A stretch of DNA of 64,000 nucleotides from Trifolium pratense (GCF_020283565.1 NC_060065.1:21304866-21368865), one strand, 5' to 3'. Counted from the first letter of the stretch, positions 1 to 11,117 are shown. Notes: generated from the sequence alone by a model not told the origin. Numbers and translations are program-made.

Positions 1-86
1 TACTACATTGATTTCGAAAAAGCGTTACCAATTAATAAGAATAGGATACTAGCAAATTAAGTTGTAAATGGTAAAAAAAAACTTAC

Positions 87-285
87 TGTAAGACACCAAT
101 TGGAAAGACATGAAGACTTTTGGTATTGGAAGCAGTGGCACCAATAAAAGCACCAGTCACAATGTCCTTTCCAGTTCCTGGTGTTAGACTGTTAGCACAA
201 TGTTGTCTGGAACTTCACTCAGTATGGTCTTCCCATGAACCACCAGATTACTGTGGTTAACCGATATCCTAGGTGTCACCGTCAT
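87..285 (-). pseudogene. First coding exon of raffinose synthase / seed imbibition protein-like gene, frameshifted
   Basis: Read from an ATG at 285 the exon begins MTVTPRISVNHSNLVVHGKT and continues through an EVPDNIVLT stretch, then (in a second frame) [19 protein letters not shown] and a [11 protein letters not shown] tail. This is the conserved N-terminus of galactinol-sucrose galactosyltransferase / alkaline alpha-galactosidase (SIP) proteins of glycosyl hydrolase family 36, cytosolic enzymes of raffinose oligosaccharide metabolism. A good donor (CA|GTAAGT) ends the exon at 87; the rest of the gene lies left of the window. Between the two frames an 8-base insertion near 187-199, which looks like a local duplication of a GTTAG-type motif, shifts the frame and gives an immediate TAA. 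Without it the exon would be 191 bp and keep phase. Either a pseudogene or an assembly error. Family assignment is confident; loss of function is inferred from one exon. Confidence 0.75.
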
Positions 286-502
286 CTTCGAACACTTCAC
301 TACTGTAACAAAACAGACACGGATCAAACATTTACAATCATAAAACTAAGAGTTAGCTACACCCTTTTTTCAAGTTGAAATCAAATGAATCCAACTGTGC
401 AACATAAATCTAATGTGACAAACCCATTAAAATTTCAACTAAAAGTGCATGTTGAAAAAAGTGTATTAGAGAGTTAAATTCTAAAACTAACAAATTACTA
501 TA
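286..502. other. Upstream region of the SIP-like exon
   Basis: No coding signal was seen here. It may hold a 5'-UTR intron of the minus-strand gene. Further upstream, near 790-850 on the minus strand, there is a short open stretch starting MLRTTVAPEH that could be an upstream or alternative first exon, but no similarity supports it. Confidence 0.3.
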
Positions 503-632
503 CTCCCTCCGATCACTATTATAAGCAAAATATCACTTTTTAGATTCATTAAAAAGCTGATGTATCTGGTCTATATTAGTTTTTAATGAACCTAAAAAGT
601 GATTTTTTAGGTATAATAGTGACCAGAGGGAC
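503..632. mobile_element. Stowaway-like MITE
   Basis: Terminal inverted repeats beginning CTCCCTCCGATCACTATTAT at the left match the reverse complement of the right end (about 17 of 21 bases). TA dinucleotides flank both ends (501-502 and 633-634), as expected for Tc1/mariner-class MITEs. At 130 bp it has no coding capacity. Confidence 0.8.
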
Positions 633-1517
633 TACAAATATAATTCTATATGTCAAACAATATGTCAATATCAATATATAAAGAGTAAAAACTGAAAAAA
701 TTGCTGATGGGTTATGTGATATATAATTATAGACCTAGGGACTTCTGATGATGGTTAATAAAGGTTATGCGGGAATTAGAGTGATTTCGATGTGGTAGCC
801 ATGAAGGAGTAATCCTTGTGGAGTGTTCTGGAGCTACTGTTGTCCTTAGCATGGTCGTTACCTACCCAAATTAAAATATATAAACAGGAAAAATCATACC
901 ATAAAAATAAAGAATATGTGAGTTGATGGTTATATTACTTAAGACAGAAAGCACTACCGCCAAGTAACTTATCTTAATCTAAATCATACACGAGAAAACA
1001 AGTACACATTAAAACAACAAAAATCTACACACACCACCGCCAACAAATAACACTATAATAATTATAGTAATATATATCCACTCACCGCAAAACAAAAGCG
1101 TTATTTAAACTGAAGTAAAGCTTGAGGTAGCAAAGTGGAAACAGCAAAAGTGTAAACTCCTCAGAAGTTATTCTTCTACAAAAATAATATATATATGAAC
1201 TGGAGTAAAGCGGGGTGAGGTTTTTATACCATCTGTATTCTGTATTGGTAAAGGTCGGCAGAGGATTGTCTCCCGTCACTTTTTTATAAAGTGGAATCTG
1301 AACCCTTAATTTTATATGTCAATTGTACTTCTAATTTTTTAATAATAAAATAAAAGGTGGATATAGCAACTGGACTTCCTCAAGTGAAATCTCCACTGGA
1401 GAGGATCCATTCCCGTAAAGGTGGAACAAGTTCTAGACCTTTGGTGCTCTCATATCGTGACACGTGGCAAGTATTGTGAGAATTGGTAATTATTTACTGT
1501 CTTGGAAATGACATGAA
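633..1517. other. Intergenic, nothing recognised
   Basis: AT-rich sequence with no convincing coding region. Short open frames here show no family motif. Confidence 0.4.
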
Positions 1518-1546
1518 TAAATATATATATATATATATATATATAT
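1518..1546. repeat. (TA)n microsatellite
   Basis: Uninterrupted AT dinucleotides directly abut the left end of the first long foldback element. Further (TA)n tracts lie at 3207-3266, 4902-4936, 5335-5360, 39931-39967 and 41836-41850, each at an element boundary. An unrelated tract is at 30169-30218. Confidence 0.95.
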
Positions 1547-3204
1547 GGGGCTGCTAATTTAGACTCAGTTGGGTCTAAATTAGCAAAGTGCAACTTGGAC
1601 CAAAATACTCATTCTTTTTAATTAATTAACCAAATTACCATCAATGGACGCGGATCCAGTGTCGCGCGCGTACCGCAGGACCATGGTTACAGGCCGTTGA
1701 TTTCCATCAGACAGCCAAGATCTGATCTCATCAAGACTGTCTGATCAATCAGACAGCCCAGATCATCCGAATCCATCAGATTCCAGCGCGTGCACCACAC
1801 TGGATTACACCCTGGAGAGAAAAGAAACTACTTTTTAAAAGCAGGACACGTGTCGCTGTCTGATTGGCTGGGCGTGATTTTTTTCCATTTAATACTTTGA
1901 ACTCAATTATTTCGTTGTAAATTAATTTTTTATTTTTTTTTTTATACCAAAATTCATAATTTTTTTTCTCTACAAATAGAGACTTGTTTCGTTTGATTTG
2001 GACACAGAAAAAAAAACCCAATTTTTCACTACCTTAATCTCATTTTTCACTACCTTACATCAACTCACTGAAACCATTCTACCAGGAAAATGGTTTCAGA
2101 GTACAAATCTCTGAAACCATTCTACCAGCTAAATGGTTTCAGAAGCAAATAACTAAGAATCAACTTACTGAAACCATTCTACCAGCAAAATGGTTTCAGA
2201 AGCAAACACAATTAATAAATTACTCCCTGAAACCATTCTACCAGTAAAATAGTTTCAGAGTACAACTATGTGCAACAATTCTACAAGCTAAATGGTTTCA
2301 GAAGCAAATAACTAATAATCAACTTACTGAAACCATTCTACCAGCAAAATGGTTTCAGATTACAACTCTATGAAACCATTGTACTAGATAAATGGTTTCA
2401 GAAGCAAACACAATTAATAAATTACTCATTGAAACCATTCTACCAGTAAAATGGTTTCAGAATACAACTATGTGCAACCATTCTACCAGTAAAATGGTTT
2501 CAGAAGCAAACATTAGTTTTTAATTACCGTTTTATCTCATTTAATTAACTAAAAATAGTTTCAGGTCTCCAAAAATTTCATAAAATATACCAAAAGTTCC
2601 AGAATATTATCTACTATTTTCCTGGTATAATGGTTTCAGTGAGTTGGTTGAGTGGTGCGTGTTAAATTACAACACACAAGTAACGTATTTAGTAGACAAA
2701 AAATGAGATTAAGGTAGTGAAAAATTGCATTTTTTTTCGGTGTCCAAATCAAACGAACCAAGTCTCTATTTGTAGGAAAAAAAAATTATGAATTTTGGTA
2801 TAAAAAAAAAATAAAAAATTAATTTACAACGAAATAATTGAGTTCAAAGTATTAAATGAACAAAAATCACGTCCAGCCAACCATTGTGTGACACGTGTCC
2901 TACTTTTAAAAAGCAAATTTTTCTCTCTCCAGGGTGTAATCCAGTGTGGCGCACGCGCTGGAATCTGATGGATCAGGATGATCTGGGCTGTCGGATTGAT
3001 CAAACAGTCTTGATGAGATCAGATCTTGGCTGTTTGATGGAAATCAACGGTCTGTAACCATGGTCCTTCGGTACGCGCGCGACACTGGATCCTCGTCTAT
3101 TAATGGGTATTTTGGTTAATTAATTAAAAAGAATGGGTATTTTGGTCCAATTAAAAAGGTGCACCTTGCTAACTTAGACCTAACTAGGGTCTAAGTTAGA
3201 AAAC

Positions 3205-3206
<2 letters not shown>
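1547..3206 (+). mobile_element. Long foldback element, copy 1
   Basis: Begins GGGGCTGCTAATTTAGAC and ends in TTAGAAAACCC; both flanks are (TA)n. The outer several hundred bases of each side are inverted copies of each other (compare 1700-1900 with 2860-3060). The centre (about 2060-2520, plus a unit near 2620) is an array of short palindromic units reading TGAAACCATTCTACCAG...AAATGGTTTCA, spaced by AT-rich linkers. Each terminus also carries its own palindrome around TTAGACC...GGTCTAA. No transposase frame is present. The TA flanks suggest a Tc1/mariner-type target, but insertion into a TA microsatellite hides any target duplication, so the superfamily is unresolved. Confidence 0.8.
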
Positions 3207-3266
<60 letters not shown>

Positions 3267-3268
<2 letters not shown>

Positions 3269-4898
3269 GGGCTGCTAACTTAGACCCAGTTGGGTCTAAA
3301 TTAGCAAAGTGCACATTTTCAGTTGGACCAAAATACCCATTCTTTTTAATTAATTAACCAAATTACCATCAATGGACGCGGATCCAGTGTCGCGCGTGTA
3401 CCGCAGGACCATGGTTACAGGCCGTTGATTTCCATCAGACAGCCAAGATCTGATCTCATCAAGACTGTCTCATCAATCAGACAGCCCAGATCATCCGAAT
3501 CCATCAGATTCCAGCGCGTGCACCACACTGGATTACACCCTGGAGAGAGAAGAATCTACTTTTTAAAAGCAGGACACGTGTCGCTGTCTTATTGGCTGGG
3601 CGTGATTTTTTTCCATTTAATACTTTGAACTCAATTATTTCGTTCTAAATTTATTTTTTTATTTTTTTTTTATACCAAAATTCATAATTTTTTTTTCTCT
3701 ACAAATAGAGACTTGGTTCGTTTGATTTGGACACAGAAAAAAAAAACCCAATTTTTCACTACCTTAATCTCATTTTCCACTACCTTACATCCACTCACTG
3801 AAACCATTCTACCAGGAAAATGGTTTCAGAGTACAACTTACTGAAACCATTCTACCAGCAAAATGGTTTCAGAAGCAAACACAATTAATAAATTACTCAC
3901 TGAAACCATTCTACCAGTAAAATAGTTTCAGAGTACAACTATGTGCAACCATTCTACAAGCTAAATGATTTCAGAAGCAAATAACTAATAATCAACTTAC
4001 TGAAACCATTCTACCAGCAAAATGGTTTCAGATTACAACTCTCTGAAACCATTGTACCAGATAAATGGTTTCAGAAGCAAACACAATTAATAAATTACTC
4101 ATTGAAACCATTCTACCAGTAAAATGGTTTCAGAATACAACTATGTGCAACCATTCTACCAGTAAAATGGTTTCAGAAGCAAACATTAGTTTTTAATTAC
4201 CGTTTTATTTCATTTAATTAACTAAAAATAGTTTCAGGTCTCCAAAAATTTCATAAAATATACCAAAAGTTCCAGAATATTATCTACTATTTTCCTGGTA
4301 TAATGGTTTCAGTGATATAATGGTTTCAGTGAGTTGGTTGAGTGGTGCGTGTTAAATTACAACACACAAGTAACGTATTTAGTAGACAAAAAATGAGATT
4401 AAGGTAGTGAAAAATTGCATTTTTTTTTCGGTGTCCAAATCAAACGAACCAAGTCTCTATTTGTAGAAAAAAAAATTTATGAATTTTGGTATAAAAATAA
4501 AAAAATAAAAAATTAATTTACAACGAAATAATTGAGTTCAAAGTATTAAATGAACAAAAATCACGTCCAGCCAACCATTGTGTGACACGTGTCCTACTTT
4601 TAAAAAGCAAATTTTTCTCTCTCCAGGGTGTAATCCAGTGTGGCGCACGCGCTGGAATCTGATGGATCAGGATGATCTGGGCTGTCGGATTGATCAGACA
4701 GTCTTGATGAGATCAGATCTTGGCTGTCTGATGGAAATCAACGGTCTGTAACCATGGTCCTTCGGTACGCGCGCGACACTGGATCCGCGTCTATTAATGG
4801 GTATTTTGGTTAATTAATTAAAAAGAATGGGTATTTTGGTCCAATTGAAAAGGTGCACCTTGCTAACTTAGACCTAACTAGGGTCTAAGTTAGAAAAC

Positions 4899-4901
<3 letters not shown>
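3267..4901 (+). mobile_element. Long foldback element, copy 2
   Basis: Same family and orientation as the element at 1547-3206, separated from it only by a (TA)n tract. It is 1635 bp, with several palindromic centre units missing relative to copy 1 and a small duplication near 4305-4330. Overall identity to copy 1 is very high by eye, so one may derive from the other recently or by duplication of the element plus its TA tract. Confidence 0.8.
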
Positions 4902-4936
<35 letters not shown>

Positions 4937-4939
<3 letters not shown>

Positions 4940-5334
4940 TCAGGATCCGTTGACACCAACTAGTTTGACACCAAATGTTACATCTCTCAATAACGTTTTA
5001 ACCGATATAAATTTTATAAAATCCACCGTTGGATTGAAAATTTACATCATATAGATCATTTGTGTAAAATTTCAGACAAATCCAAAATCATTTGATATGC
5101 TATTGAGACACATAAAGATTAACGGCATTTAAAAAAATACAAAAACCGTTAATTTTGATGTATCTCAATAACATATCAAATGATTTTGGATTTATTTGAA
5201 ATTTTACACAAATGATCTATATGATGTAAACTTTCAATCCAACGGTTGATTTTATAAAATTTATATCGGTTAAAACGTTATTGAGAGGTGTAACATTTGG
5301 TGTCAAACTAGTTGGTGTCAACGGATCCTGACTC
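4937..5334. mobile_element. Short foldback MITE in (TA)n
   Basis: The 398-bp unit starts GAGTCAGGATCCGTTGACAC and ends with its reverse complement. The two arms (about 190 bp each) are nearly perfect inverted copies with a small loop near 5130-5145, so a transcript would form one long hairpin. (TA)n lies on both sides. A decayed relative of its arm is visible at about 38775-38835 (the CCGTTGGATTGAAAATTTA segment). Confidence 0.85.
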
Positions 5335-5464
5335 TATATATATATATATATATATATATATTTTCGGTGTAAGCCACAAAATAAAATAATTTAGCACATG
5401 CGAGAATGCTAATGAATAATGATGAATAACAAACAAAGATGTATTCCGGAAGTCATATAATATA

Positions 5465-6213
5465 ATCAGTGGTGCTATATGTACCGAATTTCTTTTCCCG
5501 AATTACTCCCGAAAGTATGCGTGGCACTATTTCTCTTTTTATATTAACAACGTGGATGCACCGTGTATTTTGAGTGTGGGCCCCAAAACAATTGATAAAA
5601 GTAGCAGTCTTGCCGCCTGAAGCAACAACATCCATGGAAGCAACAACCATTTATAGTCTTGCTGCCTGAAGCAACACCATCCATGATTGCGTCACTTGCA
5701 GCCTCTCATTCAAATAGTTTTTTTTTGTAACTTACTGTTGATTTTCATAAAATCAAAATATGGATTCAACAAAACATAGGGGTAATTTTTGAAGCAAACA
5801 AGAAGGAAAACTATTGTTTTACATAAAGCTCTTTGGTTCATTGTCAAATTAATCTTTCCATTAATCGTATTTTAGAGAATCATGATTAAAGAATGAGGAA
5901 ACAATACTCCACCATAAAAAGGCTTAATCTTTTAAGAGTATTTATGCAATTAAGTTGAAAATTGAAAGAACGTTGGGTTTCATAATCTTGTATATAGTGA
6001 ATTTCTATTATCCCAAATTTGATTTCATAGTTTGATTCAAAAAAAACCTTGCGCAGAATTGGAGAAGTCAATTTTGGTAGAAAAGAAAGGATTGTAACCG
6101 AGAGAGAAGGCACAGAAAGGGGTTGAAAGTTGCTGACGTAATGACCGAAATTGTTGCAACACATCATTCGGTGAATTTTCGGGAATGAAATTTTCGGGAC
6201 ATATAGCATTTTC
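5465..6213. mobile_element. Mutator-like non-autonomous element
   Basis: Left end GGTGCTATATGTACCGAATT and right end (reversed) GGAAAATGCTATATGTCCCG are inverted matches continuing with repeated TTCCCGAA motifs. The same termini occur on the element at 8031-8955. No clear target duplication could be read here. The interior has no recognisable gene; its short open frames show no known motif. Confidence 0.5.
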
Positions 6214-6720
6214 CTAATACAATTTGTTATTCTATTTTAGTATATGGATAAAAATTTCATACCTATCTAAAGGTGTACTCTATTCGATCCTTAATATCGG
6301 AAAAAGTTCAATTTTAAACTGAATGAATCTAAAAAATATAATTCTCTTATATTATATTAAAGATCGGAGAAAGTATTTTGCAACAAAAATATAAAATATA
6401 AAGCTAAAAGTGCCAAATACATAAAACACGTTACATCCCCGCCTTTTCTCAATAGGGTCAACACTTTAGTACCTACCAATAATTTATATAGCTGAAAATT
6501 TCATCCCTATCTAAAGGTACAACAAACTGAGTTTGGTCACTATGGACACACCATAATCACAGTAATCCACCATGATTTCATAGAAGCTACATTCTGTAGT
6601 TTTTGAACAATCACCATAAATCATCGTGATTATGACATATCTATTTATATACCAATCATTGGCTAAGACCTGTATACTATTTCACCCACAAAAAGGGGGA
6701 TGGGATCTCCAAAACATATA
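6214..6720. other. Duplicated CDPK 3' flank, decayed
   Basis: Pieces of this stretch (the CCCTATCTAAAGGT segment near 6500 and CAACAAACTGAGTTTGG near 6522) recur downstream of the intact CDPK gene at 33320 and 33556. It is therefore inferred to be the 3' flank of a tandem CDPK copy. Confidence 0.5.
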
Positions 6721-6968
6721 CATAAATATTGGACAATTATAATGAAGGAAAAGGAATTTTGCCGAGGATTTCTTTATCATATTTGCCAACAATGAGTAAA
6801 ATTAGTCATTTTCAAAAGTCATGTCTATCCTCATAGATCAATGCTGATGACCACTCCTTCATCAGTTTCAAACTCCGATTTGTAATTTCCTCATAACTAA
6901 TTCTTCCATCCTACAATTTCATGAAGAAAAAGATCAAGGCGTGGTTTCAATAGGACAAATTAAACATC
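6720..6968 (-). pseudogene. CDPK copy 1, remnant of last exon
   Basis: Matches the last exon and following intron edge of the intact CDPK (33690-33990), including the phrases around TTCCTCATAACT and ATTCTTCC. The central part of the exon, about 60 bp including the KAGTDWRK region, is missing. It is cut at 6969 by a hAT-like element exactly within the sequence that follows the exon in the intact copy (AAACATCTA). Together with the exon 1 at 9907-10413 it marks the ends of one collapsed CDPK copy. Confidence 0.7.
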
Positions 6969-7209
6969 TAGGGTGTGCAAAAAATTTGGTTATCCTTAAC
7001 CAAATTACTAACCAATCTATATCTAATTTTAGTTTGTAAAATCCATTTAAAAAAAAAACCACACCACTCTAATAAAAAAACACCAATTATAAACCATAAC
7101 CACATTTTGTAATTTGGTTTGGAATTGGTTTGAAAATTTAGGCCCAATAGGTAATTCAGGCCCAATCTTCAATTTTTTTAAATTTTTTATTATATAATAA
7201 AATAATTAA

Positions 7210-7390
7210 TTAAAAGAGGGGTGGAGGACCGGTGGTCAACCGGTGGTCAACGCCGGACCACCGGCGGCCGGTGCGGCGGCGCTCCGGCCGGGACGGCGGT
7301 GGACGGCGGTTTCCGGCGGACCTCCGGCGACTTTCACGGCGGTCGACGGTGGCCGGCGGTGGTGCTCCGGTGGCCGGCCACCACCAACCA
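7210..7390. other. GC-rich island inside hAT-like element
   Basis: About 180 bases strongly rich in GC (repeated CCGG, GGCGGC and CACCGG motifs) sit in sequence that is otherwise extremely AT-rich. Open frames exist on both strands, but these follow from GC-richness alone. It may be a captured fragment of a Pro/Arg/Gly-rich host exon; the source was not recognised. Confidence 0.6.
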
Positions 7391-8030
7391 CCCATACTAT
7401 TTTAATATTATTTTATTTTAAAAATCAGATTTTTAATAATTATTTTAAAAATAATTAAAAAAATCAGTTTTTAATGTTTTTTATTTTTAAAAATAATTAA
7501 AAAAATCAGTTTTTTTTAAAATAATTAAAAAATCAGTTTTTAATGTTTTTAGTTTTTCAAAAATTTAGTATTTTAATTTTTTTTCCTATTTATTAGTTTT
7601 TTTTTGTATTTAAAAATCAGATTTTTTAATTTTAAAAATTACTCTTTTTTTAAATAATAAAAAATATTTTTAAAACAATATAAAAAATAAGTTTTCGGCT
7701 AAGTAAAAAATAATTTGGGTTTAAAAAAAATATTTTGTGGGTTGATTATAAACCAATTCAATCATAAAATTAATGAAAAATTATGTTTTTAAAATAATTA
7801 ATAAATCTATTTTTTTTAATCAACTAATAAAAAAAATTAGTTTAAGTAAAAAACCTATTTAAAATTGGATCATGTGAATAACTTAAATTTTATTACAAAC
7901 CGGTTATAAATTGGTTCGATCCGGTTAATAACCAAATCCAAATTAGTTTTAAAAAATAACCGGTTTGTTATTGAAATGATTTTGGTTTAAAACCAAAATC
8001 ATCAATTAGTTGTGGTGTGGTTTCCAAACC

Positions 8031-8955
8031 GGAAAATGCTATGTATAGCGAAAATTAGATCACGAAATCATCCCGAATGACCTGTCAACAGAAGTGTCCC
8101 CACTATTCGATCTCTCTCTTCTTCTTTTTTTTTTCTTTCAAATTTTTTTTAATAAGCTTTTCTTTGGATGCGGTGATTTAATGGAACTTGTTGGAGAAGT
8201 GAGACTAATTAACCGACAAAAGCTGAGAAGAGAAACCATGTGAACCATTGAATAGAATTGAATCAAGAGATACTCCAGATGGTTGAGGATGATAGTCTAG
8301 AGATGGAAACGAAGTGAACCATTGAATAGAATTGAATAATGTTTGCCGTTTCGATCGCCATGGTTGCCACCGGCGATGAACCTGCTAATGACACAAGAAT
8401 TCCATTCCTTCCACGAGCACAAAGATTACCCATACTATCACTGTTCTGCTAGTTTCCCTTTTCTTTTGCCAAATTTTGCTCTAATTACATTTGCTTCCCA
8501 CTTCCACAATATCCTATTGTAAATGAAAAATAGCGTACACAACTCATAGTCATCTAAACTTGGTAAAGTTGAGTTTGAGCACAAGAAATTTCATGACCCA
8601 TCTACAAGCTAAGAACGGTACAACAAATACAAACATGATGTGCGCTGAAAGCAACTAGTTCAAAAGCAATCTTGTGCTAGAAAACAGAGCTTCACACATG
8701 AAAAAACAGAGGAATAATAGCTTGTAAACATTGGCAGGTATCTAATTTCTATTTAGGCTAAAAATTAGCTGGTATTGTAGTTAGCAGTGGCAACATGGAT
8801 CCACACTTGTTAAAATAAGAGGTCCACACTTGTCAAAGAAAAAAGAGGTTCACGTTCTCAAATTAAAAGCATGTCCACGTTCTATGAAAAGAGAGGAAGG
8901 TCACGCGCTTCGTGAAAATTTCGGGAAAATAATTTCGGGACATATAGCAGCGCTC
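8031..8955. mobile_element. Mutator-like element with 9-bp target duplication
   Basis: The element is flanked by the identical 9-mer TTCCAAACC (8022-8030 and 8956-8964). Left end GGAAAATGCTATGTATAGCG and reversed right end GAGCGCTGCTATATGTCCCG form imperfect TIRs shared with 5465-6213. A 9-bp duplication is the hallmark of MULEs. It is 925 bp with no transposase, and it lies inside the hAT-like element, so it is younger. Confidence 0.7.
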
Positions 8956-9274
8956 TTCCAAACCATGCACACCCCTAACCATATATGCCCCAATAAGCAG
9001 TTAATGGTATTAATCATGGAAAAAGAGGACAAGAATAGCGAAACACTCCAACAAAAGCCATAATCAGATTCGGCCCTAAACAACCTCCAAATATCCATGC
9101 ATAGTATTTCTAGATTCACATCTAAGAAAACCCTCAAATTTTGGGGGGGTCTTGATGGCCACAAGGATCTAGTCTCAACATCCAAGGCCAACACATACAA
9201 CAAGATTTTGTATCTTTGAATTGGGAAATGTGGATATTGTTCTCGAACTTCAGCCATAGAGACTCAAGTCATAT

Positions 9275-9496
9275 ATGGGCCTTGTTGATTGTGTGTATCT
9301 CAAACTTCAGCCATATAGACTCAAGTCACTAGCCAAGAGAATCAATGAGAAACCCGGTCCTCGTTTTTATGGTCCTTATCAAATAAGCAAAGGCGTCGGA
9401 CCAGTAGCATATCAACTTCATCTTCCAGCTGAAAGTAAGATTCAAACTATGGTCATGCCTATCAAGTCCAGTGTCAATCACGACTGGACCAACTAA
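9275..9496 (+). pseudogene. Ty3/gypsy polyprotein C-terminal fragment
   Basis: The frame contains VYLKLQPYRLKSLAKRINEK, PRFYGPYQISKGVGPVAYQL and HLPAESKI. This is the conserved stretch after the integrase core in chromovirus-type gypsy polyproteins. The start (MGLVDC) replaces the usual G-D-W-V motif and the chromodomain is absent. A short direct duplication (CTCRAACTTCAGCCATA, near 9240 and 9300) precedes it. Only this fragment survives, so it is a relic. Confidence 0.75.
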
Positions 9497-9606
9497 CTAT
9501 TGATAAAAAAAATTCAAAAAAAGTTAATTTTAGAAATAGGATAAGTAAAAGTTCAAAAATATGTAAATATAAGGGGGCATTTAAGCCTTATTAAAGATAT
9601 TTAATA

Positions 9607-9864
9607 TTCCCTCCGTCCCAAAATAATTGTCACAATTTGACTGTGTGCACTATTCATACAAGCTACTTTGACCATATTTTTTTACTAATGTATAAAGATA
9701 AATATTAGCATATGAGATCTTGTTAAATTTGTCTCGACGAGTACTATCAAAATATCAATTTTTCATAATTTTTAATAATACACAACAAAAAATATTCATG
9801 GTCAAAATTGTGCATCGGCATTGTGCAGTGATAAAATGTGAGAATTATTTTGAAATGGAGGGAG
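9607..9864. mobile_element. Mariner-type MITE
   Basis: TIRs TTCCCTCCGTCCCAAAATAA at the left and the reverse complement (CTCCCTCCATTTCAAAATAA) at the right are flanked by TA. The element is 258 bp with no coding region. It lies just 3' of CDPK copy 1 exon 1, in what would be its first intron. Confidence 0.8.
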
Positions 9865-9906
9865 TAATAATTAAAGAGAGTTAATAAGAATGGTTATGAT
9901 TATAAC

Positions 9907-10413
9907 CTGAACAACTTCGACGATGGTTTTAACGACAGAAACTGCCGAACGTTCGGTGTAATATCCTCTACCGATGATGCGATTGAGAAGGTCACCGCCG
10001 TGACAGAGTTCCATAACAAGATGAACATGATCGTCATCTTCATAAGTATACTTCAACGAAACGATGTTAGGATGTTTAGGTAAATGCCTCATGATTTCAA
10101 CTTCTCTTCTAACATCTTCAATATCCATCGCTGTTCTAAGCTTATGCTTCGAAATCGACTTGCAAGCAAGTTCTCCTCCAGTTTCTCTGTCTTTGCATAT
10201 GTATGTTATTCCGAATTCACATCTCCCCAATTCCTTCCCTAATTCATATTGTAGCCATATCTCTCGGCCTGTGGGATCTTTTAACACCACCAATTTATGG
10301 TTGTTGTTGTTGTTTATCTTCTCAGGCCAGTCTTCCCAGGGCTCTTCCTTTTCCCCAGGTTTCTCCTTTTGTTTCTTGAACATGCCGCATAGATTTGCAC
10401 AGAAATTTTCCAT
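9907..10413 (-). pseudogene. CDPK copy 1, exon 1 only
   Basis: The 507-bp exon is open throughout and ends at a good donor (CAG|GT). It encodes the N-terminal half of a CDPK kinase domain: [30 protein letters not shown] and the [11 protein letters not shown] exon end. Three changes against the intact copy stand out. The start is MENFC instead of MGNCC, removing the glycine needed for myristoylation. The glycine loop reads GRCEFG instead of GRGEFG. A Trp/Asn-rich spacer lies in the variable region. No catalytic-loop, activation-segment or EF-hand exons follow before the last-exon remnant at 6720-6968, so the gene cannot make a kinase. It could still give a short transcript. Confidence 0.85.
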
Positions 10414-10479
10414 CAATGTAGTGATCCACCGGTTGTTACAATTTCAACAAATTCAAGATCTTGTTTATCGAATAGGATA

Positions 10480-11117
10480 ATAATATATGTGAATTGTGAT
10501 GGTGATGAAAGAAAGATGATTTAAGGGAGGGCTTTGGAATGTGAAAGAAAAAAGTCAGTCAACTCAGTGAGCTAGTACTACTTGCTAGTAAAGTGGTTCT
10601 AATATGAATACGGTCAAAAACTATAGGCTTAATGACTGATATTTGATAACTCTATTTTTCCTTACTCAGAGTTGATTCTCTTATTTTAAAATCACTAAAT
10701 TTTTAATTATTTCATTTGTATTTAAAAATTTTGATTTAACATATTTTAAACTTTTTTTAATTATAAACAACCTAATAATATTAAATGATAAAAAATTATG
10801 AAATTACAAGAAAACTCATTAAAAAAAATTTTTTCTTACATAATGGGTTATAGAAACGGTTATATTCATAATCAATTTCATGTTTTTAAAACCAATTTTG
10901 GACATAAATATTAGATTTTAAAATGGTTGGTTTTAATTTTTAAAAAATAATAACTTTGAAACCAATTTGAACATATAAACCGATTTTGGACTTTGTACTC
11001 TTCGATAATCGGTTGTGTGTGCTGTGAAATTTGGAGACCATGGCCACAAGTGTTATGATGTTGGGTAGCGATAGAGCAGGTTTGTGCATGAAAGTGTGAG
11101 AATGATTATGTGAACCG
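10480..11117. other. Upstream of CDPK copy 1; dispersed repeat
   Basis: After the 5' flank of copy 1, the segment around 10840-11010 (CGGTTATATTCATAATC, TTTTTAAAACC) resembles 32620-32690, so it is a dispersed repeat of unknown class. No gene was seen. Confidence 0.4.

Larger units (their letters stand above)
6969..8977. mobile_element. hAT-like non-autonomous element (split by a Mutator-like insertion)
   Basis: Left terminus TAGGGTGTGCAAAAAATTTG and right terminus ending TGCACACCCCTA are inverted matches typical of plant hAT elements, followed by subterminal AACCAAA/TTTGGTT repeats on both sides. A perfect 8-bp target duplication is not visible, and the right flank does not match the expected CDPK intron, so a deletion probably followed insertion. 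A GC-rich island lies at 7210-7390, and the element is interrupted at 8031-8955. No transposase frame is present. Confidence 0.6.

Noticed and set aside
2060..2520. Regularly spaced palindromic repeats resembling a CRISPR array (also 3790-4175 and 40655-41200)
   Set aside because: The DNA is eukaryotic, the spacers are themselves repeated AT-rich linkers, and the array is the core of an inverted-repeat transposable element.
7221..7458. Overlapping GC-rich open frames on both strands
   Set aside because: Frames on both strands arise from GC-richness; no start context, splice structure or family motif supports a gene.
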